Shown here piece after piece: positions 1-5,179 of a stretch of DNA of 5,179 nucleotides. The notes beneath the pieces were generated by a model. The model was given only the letters and a program-made list of their open reading frames with translations. It did not search any database and had not been told where the DNA came from. The position numbers and the translations under genes are program-made. The first letter of the stretch is position 1, and every line of letters begins with the position of its first letter. The DNA is from CAZVWW01 sp964631265 (GTDB lineage Bacteria > Thermotogota > Thermotogae > MWEM01): contig CAZVWW010000147.1 in NCBI GenBank assembly GCA_964631265.1, positions 1 through 5,179 of the forward strand. The letters run 5' to 3'.

Positions 1-1
1 A

Positions 2-1075
2 TTTATTGTGGAGGGCTCCGAAAAAACAGCGATGATTGATGCTGTGGAGCCTGATAAAGAAGATGAATTCAGAAGGAATCTTGAGGAGTACGGTTTAAAG
101 AAGCTCGATTATATCATATCAAACCACGCTGAACAGGACCATTCAGGTCTGATTCCCTATGTATTGGAAATGTTCCCCGCCGCCAAAGTGGTCACAAACA
201 AAAAATGCAAGGGTTTCTTAATGGATCTGCTGCCGCTCAAATCGGAACAAATCCTGGAGGTAAAAGACGGTGAAACATTATCCCTGGGTGATCGGACACT
301 GGAGTTTATCTCCGCACCATTAGTTCATTGGCCCGAGACGATGTTCACCTACTTGCAAGAGGACAGAATTCTCTTTTCAGGGGATTTTTTAGGGTCTCAT
401 CTCGCTGTCAGTCATACCTTCTCAAAAGATGATGCGAGGACCTATCAGGCGGCAAAGCGGTATTATGCTGAAATCATGATGCCCTTCAGAGCAATGATCA
501 AGAAACATCTGAAAAAACTGGATGAATACGAGATCGATATTGTCTGTTCAGTTCACGGGCCAGTCTACAGGAATCCGGAGTTTATCACCAGCGCCTATAA
601 AGAATGGGTCTCAGACGATGTTGAGAACAAAGTGATCATCCCGTTTGTTTCCATGCATGGCAGTACCAGGAAAATGGTCGAATATCTCACCGATGAGATC
701 TATAAACGGGGAATCGAGGTAGAGCCCATTAATATGGTTGAGGCAGAACTGGGCCGATTAACCGTCGCCATGGTTGATGCCGCGACGATTGTACTGGCAA
801 GCCCCACAGTCCTCGTCGGCCCTCATCCAACAATGCTCTATACAGCTAGCTTAATCAATGCATTGAGGCCGAAAACCAGGTATATGGCCATCATGAATTC
901 GTACGGCTGGGCGTCCAAGTGTGTTGCAACATTGAAAAACAGCGTCGGTAACGTTCAATCCGAATTAATCAAAACAATAGAGGTTAAAGGTCATCCCGAA
1001 GATCAGGACTACAATCAAGTGAAAGACCTTGCTGACCTTATCGAAGAGAAACACAGGGAACTTAAACTCATTTAA
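2..1075 (+). CDS. Class A flavodiiron protein (FprA / rubredoxin:oxygen oxidoreductase type), 5' partial
   Basis: This cytoplasmic enzyme reduces O2 to water (or NO to N2O) with electrons usually delivered by rubredoxin, protecting anaerobes. It has two domains. The N-terminal metallo-beta-lactamase-like domain carries all diiron ligands. Counting the GTG at 8 as residue 1, these are H40, E42, D44 and H45 in NHAEQDHSG, H107 in PLVHWPE, D126 in SGDFLGSH and H183 in CSVHGP. From about residue 208 a flavodoxin-like domain follows, with an FMN phosphate loop at SMHGSTRKM (215-223) and further flavin-contact loops around SPTVLVGP (265-272) and NSYGWA (298-303). No rubredoxin domain or flavin reductase is fused at the C-terminus, so it is class A. 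The frame is open to the window edge: the codons before GTG read Phe-Ile, and FIVEGSEKTAMIDAV matches the internal 'YLI..E.KTALIDTV' strand of the family. The GTG is therefore an internal Val, and roughly 40 N-terminal residues lie outside the window. The superoxide reductase gene follows 16 bases downstream. The family call is secure, but the choice between O2 and NO as main substrate is not. Confidence 0.95.
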   Translation, partial: FIVEGSEKTAMIDAVEPDKEDEFRRNLEEYGLKKLDYIISNHAEQDHSGLIPYVLEMFPAAKVVTNKKCKGFLMDLLPLKSEQILEVKDGETLSLGDRTLEFISAPLVHWPETMFTYLQEDRILFSGDFLGSHLAVSHTFSKDDARTYQAAKRYYAEIMMPFRAMIKKHLKKLDEYEIDIVCSVHGPVYRNPEFITSAYKEWVSDDVENKVIIPFVSMHGSTRKMVEYLTDEIYKRGIEVEPINMVEAELGRLTVAMVDAATIVLASPTVLVGPHPTMLYTASLINALRPKTRYMAIMNSYGWASKCVATLKNSVGNVQSELIKTIEVKGHPEDQDYNQVKDLADLIEEKHRELKLI

Positions 1076-1091
1076 CAGGAGGTGCAGTTGA

Positions 1092-1475
1092 ATGACAGAG
1101 AAGAAACAGGTATACAAGTGTGAGATTTGCGGTAATATCGTCGAGATGCTTCACGGCGGAAAAGGTGAATTGGTCTGCTGCGGAGAGCCAATGAAATTGA
1201 TGGAGGAACAGACTGCCGAGATGGCCAATGAGAAGCATGTACCGGTTGTTGAAAAGACGTCCAAGGGTTATAAAGTAACGGTTGGTTCCACACTCCACCC
1301 AATGGAGGAAAAGCATTACATCGAGTGGATTGAACTCATCACAGACAGAGGTGTTTTCAGAAAGCATCTCAACCCCGGCGAAAAACCGGTGGCTGAATTT
1401 GAAGACGTTGGCACACTCCAAAAGGCCAGAGAATACTGCAACGTCCATCATCTTTGGGTTAACAACGACGTTTAG
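1092..1475 (+). CDS. dfx: Desulfoferrodoxin, two-iron superoxide reductase
   Basis: This enzyme reduces superoxide to hydrogen peroxide in the cytoplasm without producing O2, using electrons typically from rubredoxin. The 127-residue length and residue numbering match classical desulfoferrodoxins. An N-terminal desulforedoxin domain has the FeS4 centre ligands C10, C13, C29 and C30 (CEIC and CC). The catalytic domain has the EKHVP motif (E47, K48, H49), H69, H75, C116 and H119 (CNVHH), which form the Fe(His)4Cys active site with its conserved Glu and Lys. Every key residue is present, so both iron centres should assemble. The ATG at 1092 is preceded by a strong Shine-Dalgarno site, AGGAGGTG at 1077-1084, which starts just after the stop codon of the flavodiiron gene. 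The two genes are almost certainly co-transcribed and act together on reduced oxygen species. A hairpin terminator lies about 40 bases after the stop. No rubredoxin gene follows, although many dfx loci have one. Identification is very secure; the symbol rbo is also used. Confidence 0.97.
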   Translation: MTEKKQVYKCEICGNIVEMLHGGKGELVCCGEPMKLMEEQTAEMANEKHVPVVEKTSKGYKVTVGSTLHPMEEKHYIEWIELITDRGVFRKHLNPGEKPVAEFEDVGTLQKAREYCNVHHLWVNNDV

Positions 1476-1483
1476 TTCACCCC

Positions 1484-1512
1484 TTTAAAAAAAGAGAATA
1501 ACGTTGTATAAT
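1484..1512 (+). promoter_or_regulatory. Putative sigma70-type promoter for yggS-tsaD
   Basis: A perfect -10 hexamer TATAAT lies at 1507-1512. A 4-of-6 match to the -35 box, TTTAAA at 1484-1489, lies exactly 17 bases upstream. The predicted start point, about 1518-1520, falls inside the left arm of the terminator hairpin at 1513-1536, so a transcript begun here would not contain the whole stem. The region is AT-rich, so chance matches are possible. Support comes from the perfect -10, ideal spacing and position between a terminator and a new gene. Confidence 0.5.
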
Positions 1513-1546
1513 AGACACCGGTTTATACCGGTGTCTTTTGATTTTT
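1513..1546 (+). terminator. Rho-independent terminator after dfx
   Basis: This is a perfect inverted repeat: AGACACCGGT at 1513-1522 pairs with ACCGGTGTCT at 1527-1536, leaving a four-base loop TTAT. The T-rich tail TTT-GA-TTTTTT follows at 1537-1547. A 10-bp GC-containing stem with a T tract is a canonical intrinsic terminator. It would end the flavodiiron-dfx transcript. It also overlaps the predicted start point of the next operon. Confidence 0.82.
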
Positions 1547-1558
1547 TGAGGTGATAAT

Positions 1559-2239
1559 ATGTCAGAGATAAAAGAAAGACTTGAAAAAGTTCGAAATGAG
1601 ATAGACAAACACTGCCGTAAGTGTGGCAGAGAGCCAAGTGAAATGAAACTTATTGCCGTCAGTAAGACATTCCCCAATGAGGATATCATAGAGGCCTTCC
1701 AAAACGGGCAACGGGCTTTCGGAGAAAACCGTGCCCAGGAGATAAGGGATAAGATGGACGATCTCGATGATTACGCCATCGAATGGCATTTTATCGGTCC
1801 GCTACAGAAGAACAAGGTCAAATATGTGGCCGGCAAGACGAAAATGATCCACTCGGTCGAAGCGTTGAAGATAGCAGAAGAAATCAACAAACGGACCAGC
1901 CGGTTGGACAGGCAGCAGAATATCCTGCTTGAAGTCAACTGTTCAGGAGAGGAGAACAAACACGGGATCTCTCCGGAAAAAACGGCCAAGCTGATCAGCG
2001 AGATTGAGGCTTTAGACCATGTGAACGTGTGCGGGTTAATGACCATGGCCCCCTTGACGGAGAATGAGGATGTCATCAGAAAGACCTTTTCAACATTAAG
2101 AAAGCTTCGTGACAGACTCCGGAAAGAATACAATGGCCTGACTGAACTCTCAATGGGCATGACCAACGATTACAAGATTGCCATTGAAGAGGGCGCCACA
2201 TTGCTCCGGATAGGATCGGCGATCTTCGGTGGGAGATAA
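1559..2239 (+). CDS. yggS: YggS/PLPBP-family pyridoxal 5'-phosphate-binding protein
   Basis: This belongs to the PLP homeostasis protein family (bacterial YggS/YlmE, eukaryotic PROSC/PLPBP). These are cytoplasmic single-domain proteins resembling the alanine racemase TIM barrel, with no established catalysis, that help balance free PLP and amino-acid pools. The 226-residue length is typical. The PLP Schiff-base lysine is K36 in LIAVSKT. Other family signatures are FGENRAQE (54-61), WHFIGPLQKNK (76-86), LLEVNCSGEENKHG (123-136), GLMTMAP (159-165), SMGMTNDY (198-205) and the phosphate-binding LRIGSAIFG (216-224). The usual SMGMS motif has Thr for Ser here, a mild change. The ATG at 1559 has a Shine-Dalgarno site GAGGTGAT at 1548-1555. 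The gene's last 11 bases overlap the tsaD start, suggesting an operon with translational coupling. The family is often found beside proC, ylmG or cell-division genes, so pairing with tsaD is less standard. Confidence 0.95.
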   Translation: MSEIKERLEKVRNEIDKHCRKCGREPSEMKLIAVSKTFPNEDIIEAFQNGQRAFGENRAQEIRDKMDDLDDYAIEWHFIGPLQKNKVKYVAGKTKMIHSVEALKIAEEINKRTSRLDRQQNILLEVNCSGEENKHGISPEKTAKLISEIEALDHVNVCGLMTMAPLTENEDVIRKTFSTLRKLRDRLRKEYNGLTELSMGMTNDYKIAIEEGATLLRIGSAIFGGR

Positions 2240-3248
2240 TATCCTACTCGCCATCGAATCCTCATGTGATGACACCGGGGTCTGTGTCTTAAAAAACGGG
2301 ACAAAGATTCTGTCAAATGTGCTTGCTTCACAGATCGAAGTCCACGAAAAATACGGTGGTGTTGTTCCTGAGATTGCGTCAAGAAAACATCTGGAGAGTA
2401 TCAACTATTTGATTGAGAAGGCGGTTGAGAAGGCGGATGTGCTTTTTTCTGATCTTTCGGCCGTTGCAGCAACCAGAGGACCCGGACTCATCGGAGCGCT
2501 GCTTGTCGGATTATGTGCTGGAAAGGCACTTTCTTTTTCGCTCGATATTCCCTTTATCGGGGTGAATCATCTGAAGGGGCACATATTTGCCAATCATTTG
2601 GTCTATCCGGATCTCAAACCACCCTACATGGTCCTGCTCGTATCGGGCGGACACACTCAACTGATCTTCATCGATGAAGCGTACACCTTTAGAACAGTTG
2701 GAGGAACTTTGGATGATGCAGCCGGCGAGGCATTTGACAAAGGAGCCCGGATCCTGAAGCTCGGCTATCCCGGCGGCCCTCTCATTGAAAAAACCGCACT
2801 AAACGGAAACCCCGCTGCTGTCAGATTTCCACGGGCACTGAGGGAGAAGGGCAACTTTGATTTTTCTTTCAGCGGCTTGAAGACGTCGTTGCTTTACTAC
2901 ACGAAAAGAAACAGCGAATACAACTTACAAGATGTCGCGGCGAGTTACCAGGAGGCTATCACCGATATACTGGTTGAAAAGTCATTCAAGGCGGCAAGAA
3001 AGTTTCTGGGAGGGAAGAACGCCAGGGAAACCAAAAAAATTGTCTTTGCAGGCGGCGTCGCATCGAATCAATCCCTGCGACAAAAGGCTCAGAAAAAGGG
3101 TGAAAAATGGGGCTATCAACTATACTTTCCGCCAATCGAATACTGTACAGATAACGCGGCCATGATCGCAGCCGCCGGTTGGGAACGATATAAGACAAAA
3201 GATTTCGATACGCTGATGTGCGAGGCAAAACCCTCATTTCCACTTTAA
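2229..3248 (+). CDS. tsaD: tRNA N6-adenosine threonylcarbamoyltransferase TsaD
   Basis: TsaD (Gcp/YgjD/Kae1 family) transfers the threonylcarbamoyl group to A37 of ANN-decoding tRNAs to form t6A, working in the cytoplasm with TsaB and TsaE after TsaC/Sua5 makes the donor. Its 339-residue length is typical for bacteria. Motifs in order are ILLAIESSCDDT (5-16), VPEIASRKH (46-54), the metal-binding HLKGH (H114, H118), the nucleotide-binding LVSGGHTQL (137-145), GTLDDAAGEAFDKGAR (159-174), YPGGP (180-184), SFSGLKT (213-219), GGVASNQSLR (275-284) and CTDNAAMIA (306-314), with D308 as the third metal ligand. The start is a GTG inside the end of yggS. The frame has a TAG stop at 2211-2213, and GTG is the only usual start codon between that stop and the conserved N-terminus. 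Shine-Dalgarno support is weak (AGGAT at 2212-2216, somewhat far), which fits translational coupling. The partners TsaB, TsaC and TsaE are not in the window. No clear terminator follows. Confidence 0.97.
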   Translation: MGDNILLAIESSCDDTGVCVLKNGTKILSNVLASQIEVHEKYGGVVPEIASRKHLESINYLIEKAVEKADVLFSDLSAVAATRGPGLIGALLVGLCAGKALSFSLDIPFIGVNHLKGHIFANHLVYPDLKPPYMVLLVSGGHTQLIFIDEAYTFRTVGGTLDDAAGEAFDKGARILKLGYPGGPLIEKTALNGNPAAVRFPRALREKGNFDFSFSGLKTSLLYYTKRNSEYNLQDVAASYQEAITDILVEKSFKAARKFLGGKNARETKKIVFAGGVASNQSLRQKAQKKGEKWGYQLYFPPIEYCTDNAAMIAAAGWERYKTKDFDTLMCEAKPSFPL

Positions 3249-3255
3249 GCGAATA

Positions 3256-3284
3256 TTGTTAGTTTTGTACACGTCTCTTATAGT
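3256..3284 (+). promoter_or_regulatory. Putative sigma70-type promoter for peroxiredoxin operon
   Basis: TTGTTA at 3256-3261 (4 of 6 to the -35 consensus) and TATAGT at 3279-3284 (5 of 6 to the -10 consensus) are 17 bases apart, with the start codon about 30 bases downstream of the -10. A short inverted repeat, TGTAC at 3266-3270 and GTACA at 3283-3287, flanks and overlaps the -10 and could be an operator, though five-base arms easily arise by chance. The 64-base gap after tsaD is consistent with a separate transcription unit. Confidence 0.45.
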
Positions 3285-3300
3285 ACAGCAAATTTTAAAA

Positions 3301-3306
3301 AAGGAG
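3301..3306 (+). promoter_or_regulatory. Ribosome binding site deciding the peroxiredoxin start
   Basis: AAGGAG lies six bases before the ATG at 3313 and nine before the ATG at 3316. This supports one of these two tandem ATGs and rules against the ATG at 3307, which abuts the site, and the upstream in-frame TTG at 3256. Confidence 0.8.
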
Positions 3307-3312
3307 ATGTGT

Positions 3313-3780
3313 ATGATGTCAGAGAAAACTGTAAGAACCGGAGCGAAAATAGATGATTTTGTATTACCCGACCAGCATGGTAACGATTTTGATTCAGGCA
3401 AAAGAGAGGGAAAGAAGTTATTGCTCTCTTTTCACCCGTTAGCCTGGACAAGTGTCTGCCGCGAGCAGATGAAACGTCTTGAGGCTAAACACGGGGAATT
3501 TGAAGCCCTTAACACAGTACCGTTAGGCATCAGTGTCGATGCTCAGCCATCAAAGAAGGCATGGGCTGATTCCATGGAGCTGAAGAAGTTGAAGATACTC
3601 GCCGATTTTTGGCCCCACGGCAAACTGGCAGAGGACCTGGGAATCTTCATGGACGACAAGGGATTCTCAAAACGAGTGAATATCATTGTGGATGAAAACA
3701 ATGAAGTTCTCTGGTCACGGATATATCCCATTAAAGAGGTACCTGATTTCGATGAGGTTTTGGAGATACTCAAAGGATAA
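3313..3780 (+). CDS. Peroxiredoxin (AhpC/TSA family), apparently one-cysteine type
   Basis: This is a thioredoxin-fold peroxidase that reduces H2O2, organic peroxides or peroxynitrite in the cytoplasm. Counting from the ATG at 3313, the active-site motif PxxxTxxC is PLAWTSVC (P42, T46, C49), and the conserved supporting Arg is R121 in SKRVNII. The N-terminal FVLPDQHG strand, the LGISVD segment (70-75) and the DFWPHGKLAEDLGI segment also match the family. C49 is the only cysteine in the protein, so there is no resolving cysteine and a 1-Cys mechanism with an external thiol or other reductant is implied. The motif has Trp-Thr-Ser-Val-Cys where many family members have Phe-Thr-Pro-Val-Cys. At 155 residues it is about the size of AhpE/BCP-type enzymes and lacks the C-terminal arm of typical 2-Cys AhpC. 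The ATG at 3316 is an equally possible start. No signal peptide is seen. The rubrerythrin-like gene follows after 21 bases with its own strong Shine-Dalgarno site, indicating a shared peroxide-defence operon. The exact subfamily and electron donor cannot be told from sequence alone. Confidence 0.93.
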   Translation: MMSEKTVRTGAKIDDFVLPDQHGNDFDSGKREGKKLLLSFHPLAWTSVCREQMKRLEAKHGEFEALNTVPLGISVDAQPSKKAWADSMELKKLKILADFWPHGKLAEDLGIFMDDKGFSKRVNIIVDENNEVLWSRIYPIKEVPDFDEVLEILKG

Positions 3781-3786
3781 ACATTC

Positions 3787-3794
3787 AAAGGAGG
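3787..3794 (+). promoter_or_regulatory. Strong ribosome binding site for the GTG-started rubrerythrin-like gene
   Basis: AAAGGAGG, followed by GGT, lies seven bases before the GTG at 3802. The near-perfect Shine-Dalgarno sequence at ideal spacing supports this non-ATG start. Confidence 0.8.
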
Positions 3795-3801
3795 GGTAAC
3801 G

Positions 3802-4245
3802 GTGGAATTGAAAGATTTATTAAACGTGGCACTCAGGATTGAGTCTGACGGTTACAAACAGTATTCAAAACTGGCGGAAAAGAACACCGGAGAGATGAAA
3901 ACACTTTTCGAAAGACTGGCAAGGCAGGAAAGAGAGCATCAGGAGAAATTCAAGAAAATATTCGACAAATGCGAGAAAGAACCGGAAAAAGAGGTTAACT
4001 GGCCGATGGATGAGAATGCCGGTTATCTCATGGAGTTTGCAGAAGAATCGATCTTCCCGAAACTGTCCGAGGATTTTGCGCCAAAGAATATTAACGATGC
4101 AATCGATATGGCAATCGGGGTCGAGAAGGACAGTATCATCTTTTACAACGATTTAAAGGACTTCTTTAAGAATAAAGAGACGATCAACGATGTCATCGCA
4201 GAGGAAAAGAAACATCTGATGGATCTGCTTAAAAACAGAAAGTAA
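3802..4245 (+). CDS. Rubrerythrin-like ferritin-family diiron protein, no rubredoxin domain
   Basis: This predicted four-helix-bundle diiron protein belongs to the rubrerythrin/ferritin-like superfamily, whose members in anaerobes commonly reduce H2O2 to water or handle iron in the cytoplasm. It is 147 residues long. Candidate iron ligands occur in the usual two-fold pattern: E14 in helix 1 (RIESDGYKQY), the ExxH pair E43 and H46 (QEREHQEKF), E108 in GVEKDSIIFYNDL, and the second ExxH pair E135 and H138 (AEEKKHLMDL). Helix-1 and helix-3 segments (ESDGYKQYSKLAEK and EKDSIIFYNDLKDF) visibly resemble each other, as expected from the internal duplication of the fold. The linker around residues 60-95 is acidic and contains further Glu residues that may contribute. 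There is no CxxC rubredoxin domain and only one Cys (C57), so electrons must come from another protein. The GTG start is chosen because of the strong Shine-Dalgarno site and because helix 1 begins immediately. It is probably co-transcribed with the peroxiredoxin 21 bases upstream. Peroxidase activity is inferred; iron storage or sensing is also possible. Confidence 0.85.
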   Translation: MELKDLLNVALRIESDGYKQYSKLAEKNTGEMKTLFERLARQEREHQEKFKKIFDKCEKEPEKEVNWPMDENAGYLMEFAEESIFPKLSEDFAPKNINDAIDMAIGVEKDSIIFYNDLKDFFKNKETINDVIAEEKKHLMDLLKNRK

Positions 4246-4378
4246 ATAAACTGACTTAAATCTCTTTACGCCGGGTAAAAAACAACAGAGAGAAAAATGG
4301 TAATATGAGCTTTATCAAAAGGTGTATAGCACATGAGATATTCGCGTTGCTATATGCCTTTTTCTTTAGACCGGGTTT
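4246..4378. other. Intergenic region between convergent genes
   Basis: This 133-base stretch between the stop codons of the rubrerythrin-like gene and the degV-family gene holds the long hairpin at 4318-4361. It also holds a small imperfect stem, TTTAC at 4265-4269 with GTAAA at 4275-4279. No promoter is expected here because both flanking genes end in it, and I see no credible gene. Confidence 0.7.
4318..4367 (+). terminator. Hairpin terminator after the peroxiredoxin operon, possibly bidirectional
   Basis: The arm at 4318-4331 (AAAGGTGTATAGCA) pairs with 4348-4361 (TGCTATATGCCTTT) over 14 positions, two of them G-U wobbles when transcribed from the plus strand, with a 16-base loop. A T-rich tail TTTTTCTTT covers 4359-4367. 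Read from the other strand, the stem is followed by TTTT then GATAAAG, and the two wobbles become A-C mismatches, so it would be a weaker terminator for the convergent degV-family gene. The loop is long for a classical intrinsic terminator. Confidence 0.7.
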
Positions 4379-5179
4379 TCACAGACTCAGAATAAGTCCC
4401 TTGTTCCCCGCGTAAGTCGCCATTACAGGTCCCATCTTTTCCAGGATCACCTCATTGTCAAATTTCTCTTTAAGCTTCGAGGCAAAATACTCAGCATCCT
4501 CCTGATTGTCAACGTGCGTTATGCCAAAAATCTTATCATCAGATGGCTGTAATGAGTCGATGATCCTCTCGATCTCGTGGATAAAACGCTTGCGGCCCCT
4601 GACTTTCTTCCGCACCTCCACCTTCCCGTCAATCCCTTCAGCCAGGACCTTAATATTCAGGAATTTTACCAGGCTTCCAGTCACTTTATTCAATCGGCCG
4701 CCTTTGACAATATTCTCAACGGTAAAAAGCGGGATGATGATATTCACCTCATCACGGAAAGCTTTAAGCTCAGCGAGAACATCCTGCAGACTCTTCCCGG
4801 CTTTTAACAGGCGCGCCGCCTTCAGCACCTGAACCCCGTGAGAAAGTGACCCGGCAAGCGAATCAAACACAACGACCTCCTGCCGAAAACTCTGCGCGGC
4901 AACCGTTGCGGACTGGAAAGTTCCACTCAGTTTAGAAGATATGGTAATACAAAGGGGCGTATCCCCCTCTGCAAGAATATCGCGGAAGATATCGGTGAAT
5001 TCTTTAGGAGAGGGCTGTGAGGTCTTGGGCAGCTTTTCGCTCTCAGCCATCATCCGCCAATACTCCTCCGGGTGTAGATCAACGTTCTCCTTGTATGATC
5101 GACCATCAACAAACACATTCATCGGAATCTCTATGATATCGTATTCTTTGAGGACTCTTTCCGGTAAATCACAGGAACT
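4379..5179 (-). CDS. DegV family (FakB-type) fatty-acid-binding protein, 5' partial
   Basis: DegV/FakB proteins bind a fatty acid in the cytoplasm. In Firmicutes the FakB members present it to the kinase FakA to make acyl-phosphate. The visible frame runs off the window edge: before the Met codon at 5122-5120 it reads SSCDLPERVLKEYDIIEIP, which matches the conserved N-terminal 'DSxxDLP...I.vvP' segment. That Met is therefore internal and only a few N-terminal residues are missing. Counting from this Met, recognisable motifs are SYKENVD (9-15), PKTSQPSPKEF (32-42), the fatty-acid-contacting SSKLSGTFQSA (62-72), VVFDSLAGSLSHG (84-96), the TVENIVKGGRLNKVTGSL region (134-151), LNIKVLAEGIDGKV (155-168) and KKVRGRKR (172-179). 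There are 266 visible residues, against about 280 for the family. It converges on the peroxiredoxin operon and shares its intergenic terminator region. No FakA kinase is visible, so whether it serves fatty-acid phosphorylation here is unknown. Confidence 0.93.
   Translation of the reverse strand, partial: SSCDLPERVLKEYDIIEIPMNVFVDGRSYKENVDLHPEEYWRMMAESEKLPKTSQPSPKEFTDIFRDILAEGDTPLCITISSKLSGTFQSATVAAQSFRQEVVVFDSLAGSLSHGVQVLKAARLLKAGKSLQDVLAELKAFRDEVNIIIPLFTVENIVKGGRLNKVTGSLVKFLNIKVLAEGIDGKVEVRKKVRGRKRFIHEIERIIDSLQPSDDKIFGITHVDNQEDAEYFASKLKEKFDNEVILEKMGPVMATYAGNKGLILSL

Noticed and set aside
1068..1451. 127-codon minus-strand frame opposite the superoxide reductase gene
   Set aside because: It is a shadow frame. 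The plus-strand gene has every metal ligand of a known family and a strong ribosome site, and the antisense product matches nothing I recognise.
1476..1558. Possible riboswitch or small RNA between dfx and yggS
   Set aside because: The 83-base gap is fully explained by a simple terminator hairpin, a promoter and a ribosome site, leaving no room for an aptamer-like structure.
1771..2166. 131-codon minus-strand frame opposite yggS
   Set aside because: It is a shadow frame, Ser/Leu/Phe-rich as expected from antisense reading of a coding region. yggS motifs on the plus strand explain the constraint.
3256..3312. N-terminal extension of the peroxiredoxin from a TTG at 3256
   Set aside because: There is no ribosome site before the TTG. 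The extension overlaps a plausible promoter and the strong AAGGAG site, and the family's conserved N-terminus begins close to the ATGs at 3313/3316.
4305..4415. Plus-strand 36-codon open frame (ATG at 4305, TAA at 4413) starting MSFIKRCIAHE
   Set aside because: It runs through the terminator hairpin and into the 3' end of the opposing degV-family gene, has no well-placed ribosome site and resembles no known small protein.
4506..4832. 108-codon plus-strand frame opposite the DegV-family gene
   Set aside because: It is a shadow of the minus-strand gene, whose DegV motifs are clear.

Overview
The window reads as ordinary chromosome from an obligately anaerobic or microaerophobic bacterium. The evidence is a set of oxygen- and peroxide-detoxifying proteins typical of such organisms: a class A flavodiiron protein, a two-iron superoxide reductase (desulfoferrodoxin), a single-cysteine peroxiredoxin and a rubrerythrin-type diiron protein. 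Housekeeping genes are interleaved with them. Strong Shine-Dalgarno sites and GTG starts are bacterial. The gene set would fit a sulfate-reducing or syntrophic Desulfobacterota member or an anaerobic Firmicute. The sequence alone does not let me decide, and no phage, transposon, CRISPR or RNA gene is visible.

Layout: (1) positions 1-1475 hold a flavodiiron protein gene, cut off at the left window edge, followed 16 bases later by the superoxide reductase gene. They look like one operon that ends at a hairpin terminator at 1513-1543. (2) Positions 1559-3248 hold a YggS/PLPBP-type PLP-binding protein and TsaD, the tRNA t6A enzyme. They overlap by 11 bases and are probably translationally coupled. 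A sigma70-like promoter sits directly against, and partly inside, the preceding terminator. (3) Positions 3313-4245 hold the peroxiredoxin and the rubrerythrin-like protein, 21 bases apart and probably co-transcribed from a promoter at about 3256-3284. (4) After a 133-base intergenic stretch with a long hairpin terminator, a DegV-family fatty-acid-binding protein runs on the minus strand and is cut off at the right edge.

How the genes fit together: the flavodiiron protein would reduce O2 to water, the superoxide reductase would turn superoxide into H2O2 without releasing O2, and the peroxiredoxin and rubrerythrin-like protein would remove peroxide. This gives a near-complete reductive chain within about 4 kb, although no rubredoxin or thioredoxin electron donor is encoded here. 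YggS and TsaD are housekeeping functions and DegV concerns lipid handling. I found no convincing undescribed system. The points most worth a second look are the clustering of the four defence genes in two operons, the interlocked terminator and promoter before yggS, and the one-cysteine peroxiredoxin paired with a rubredoxin-less diiron protein.
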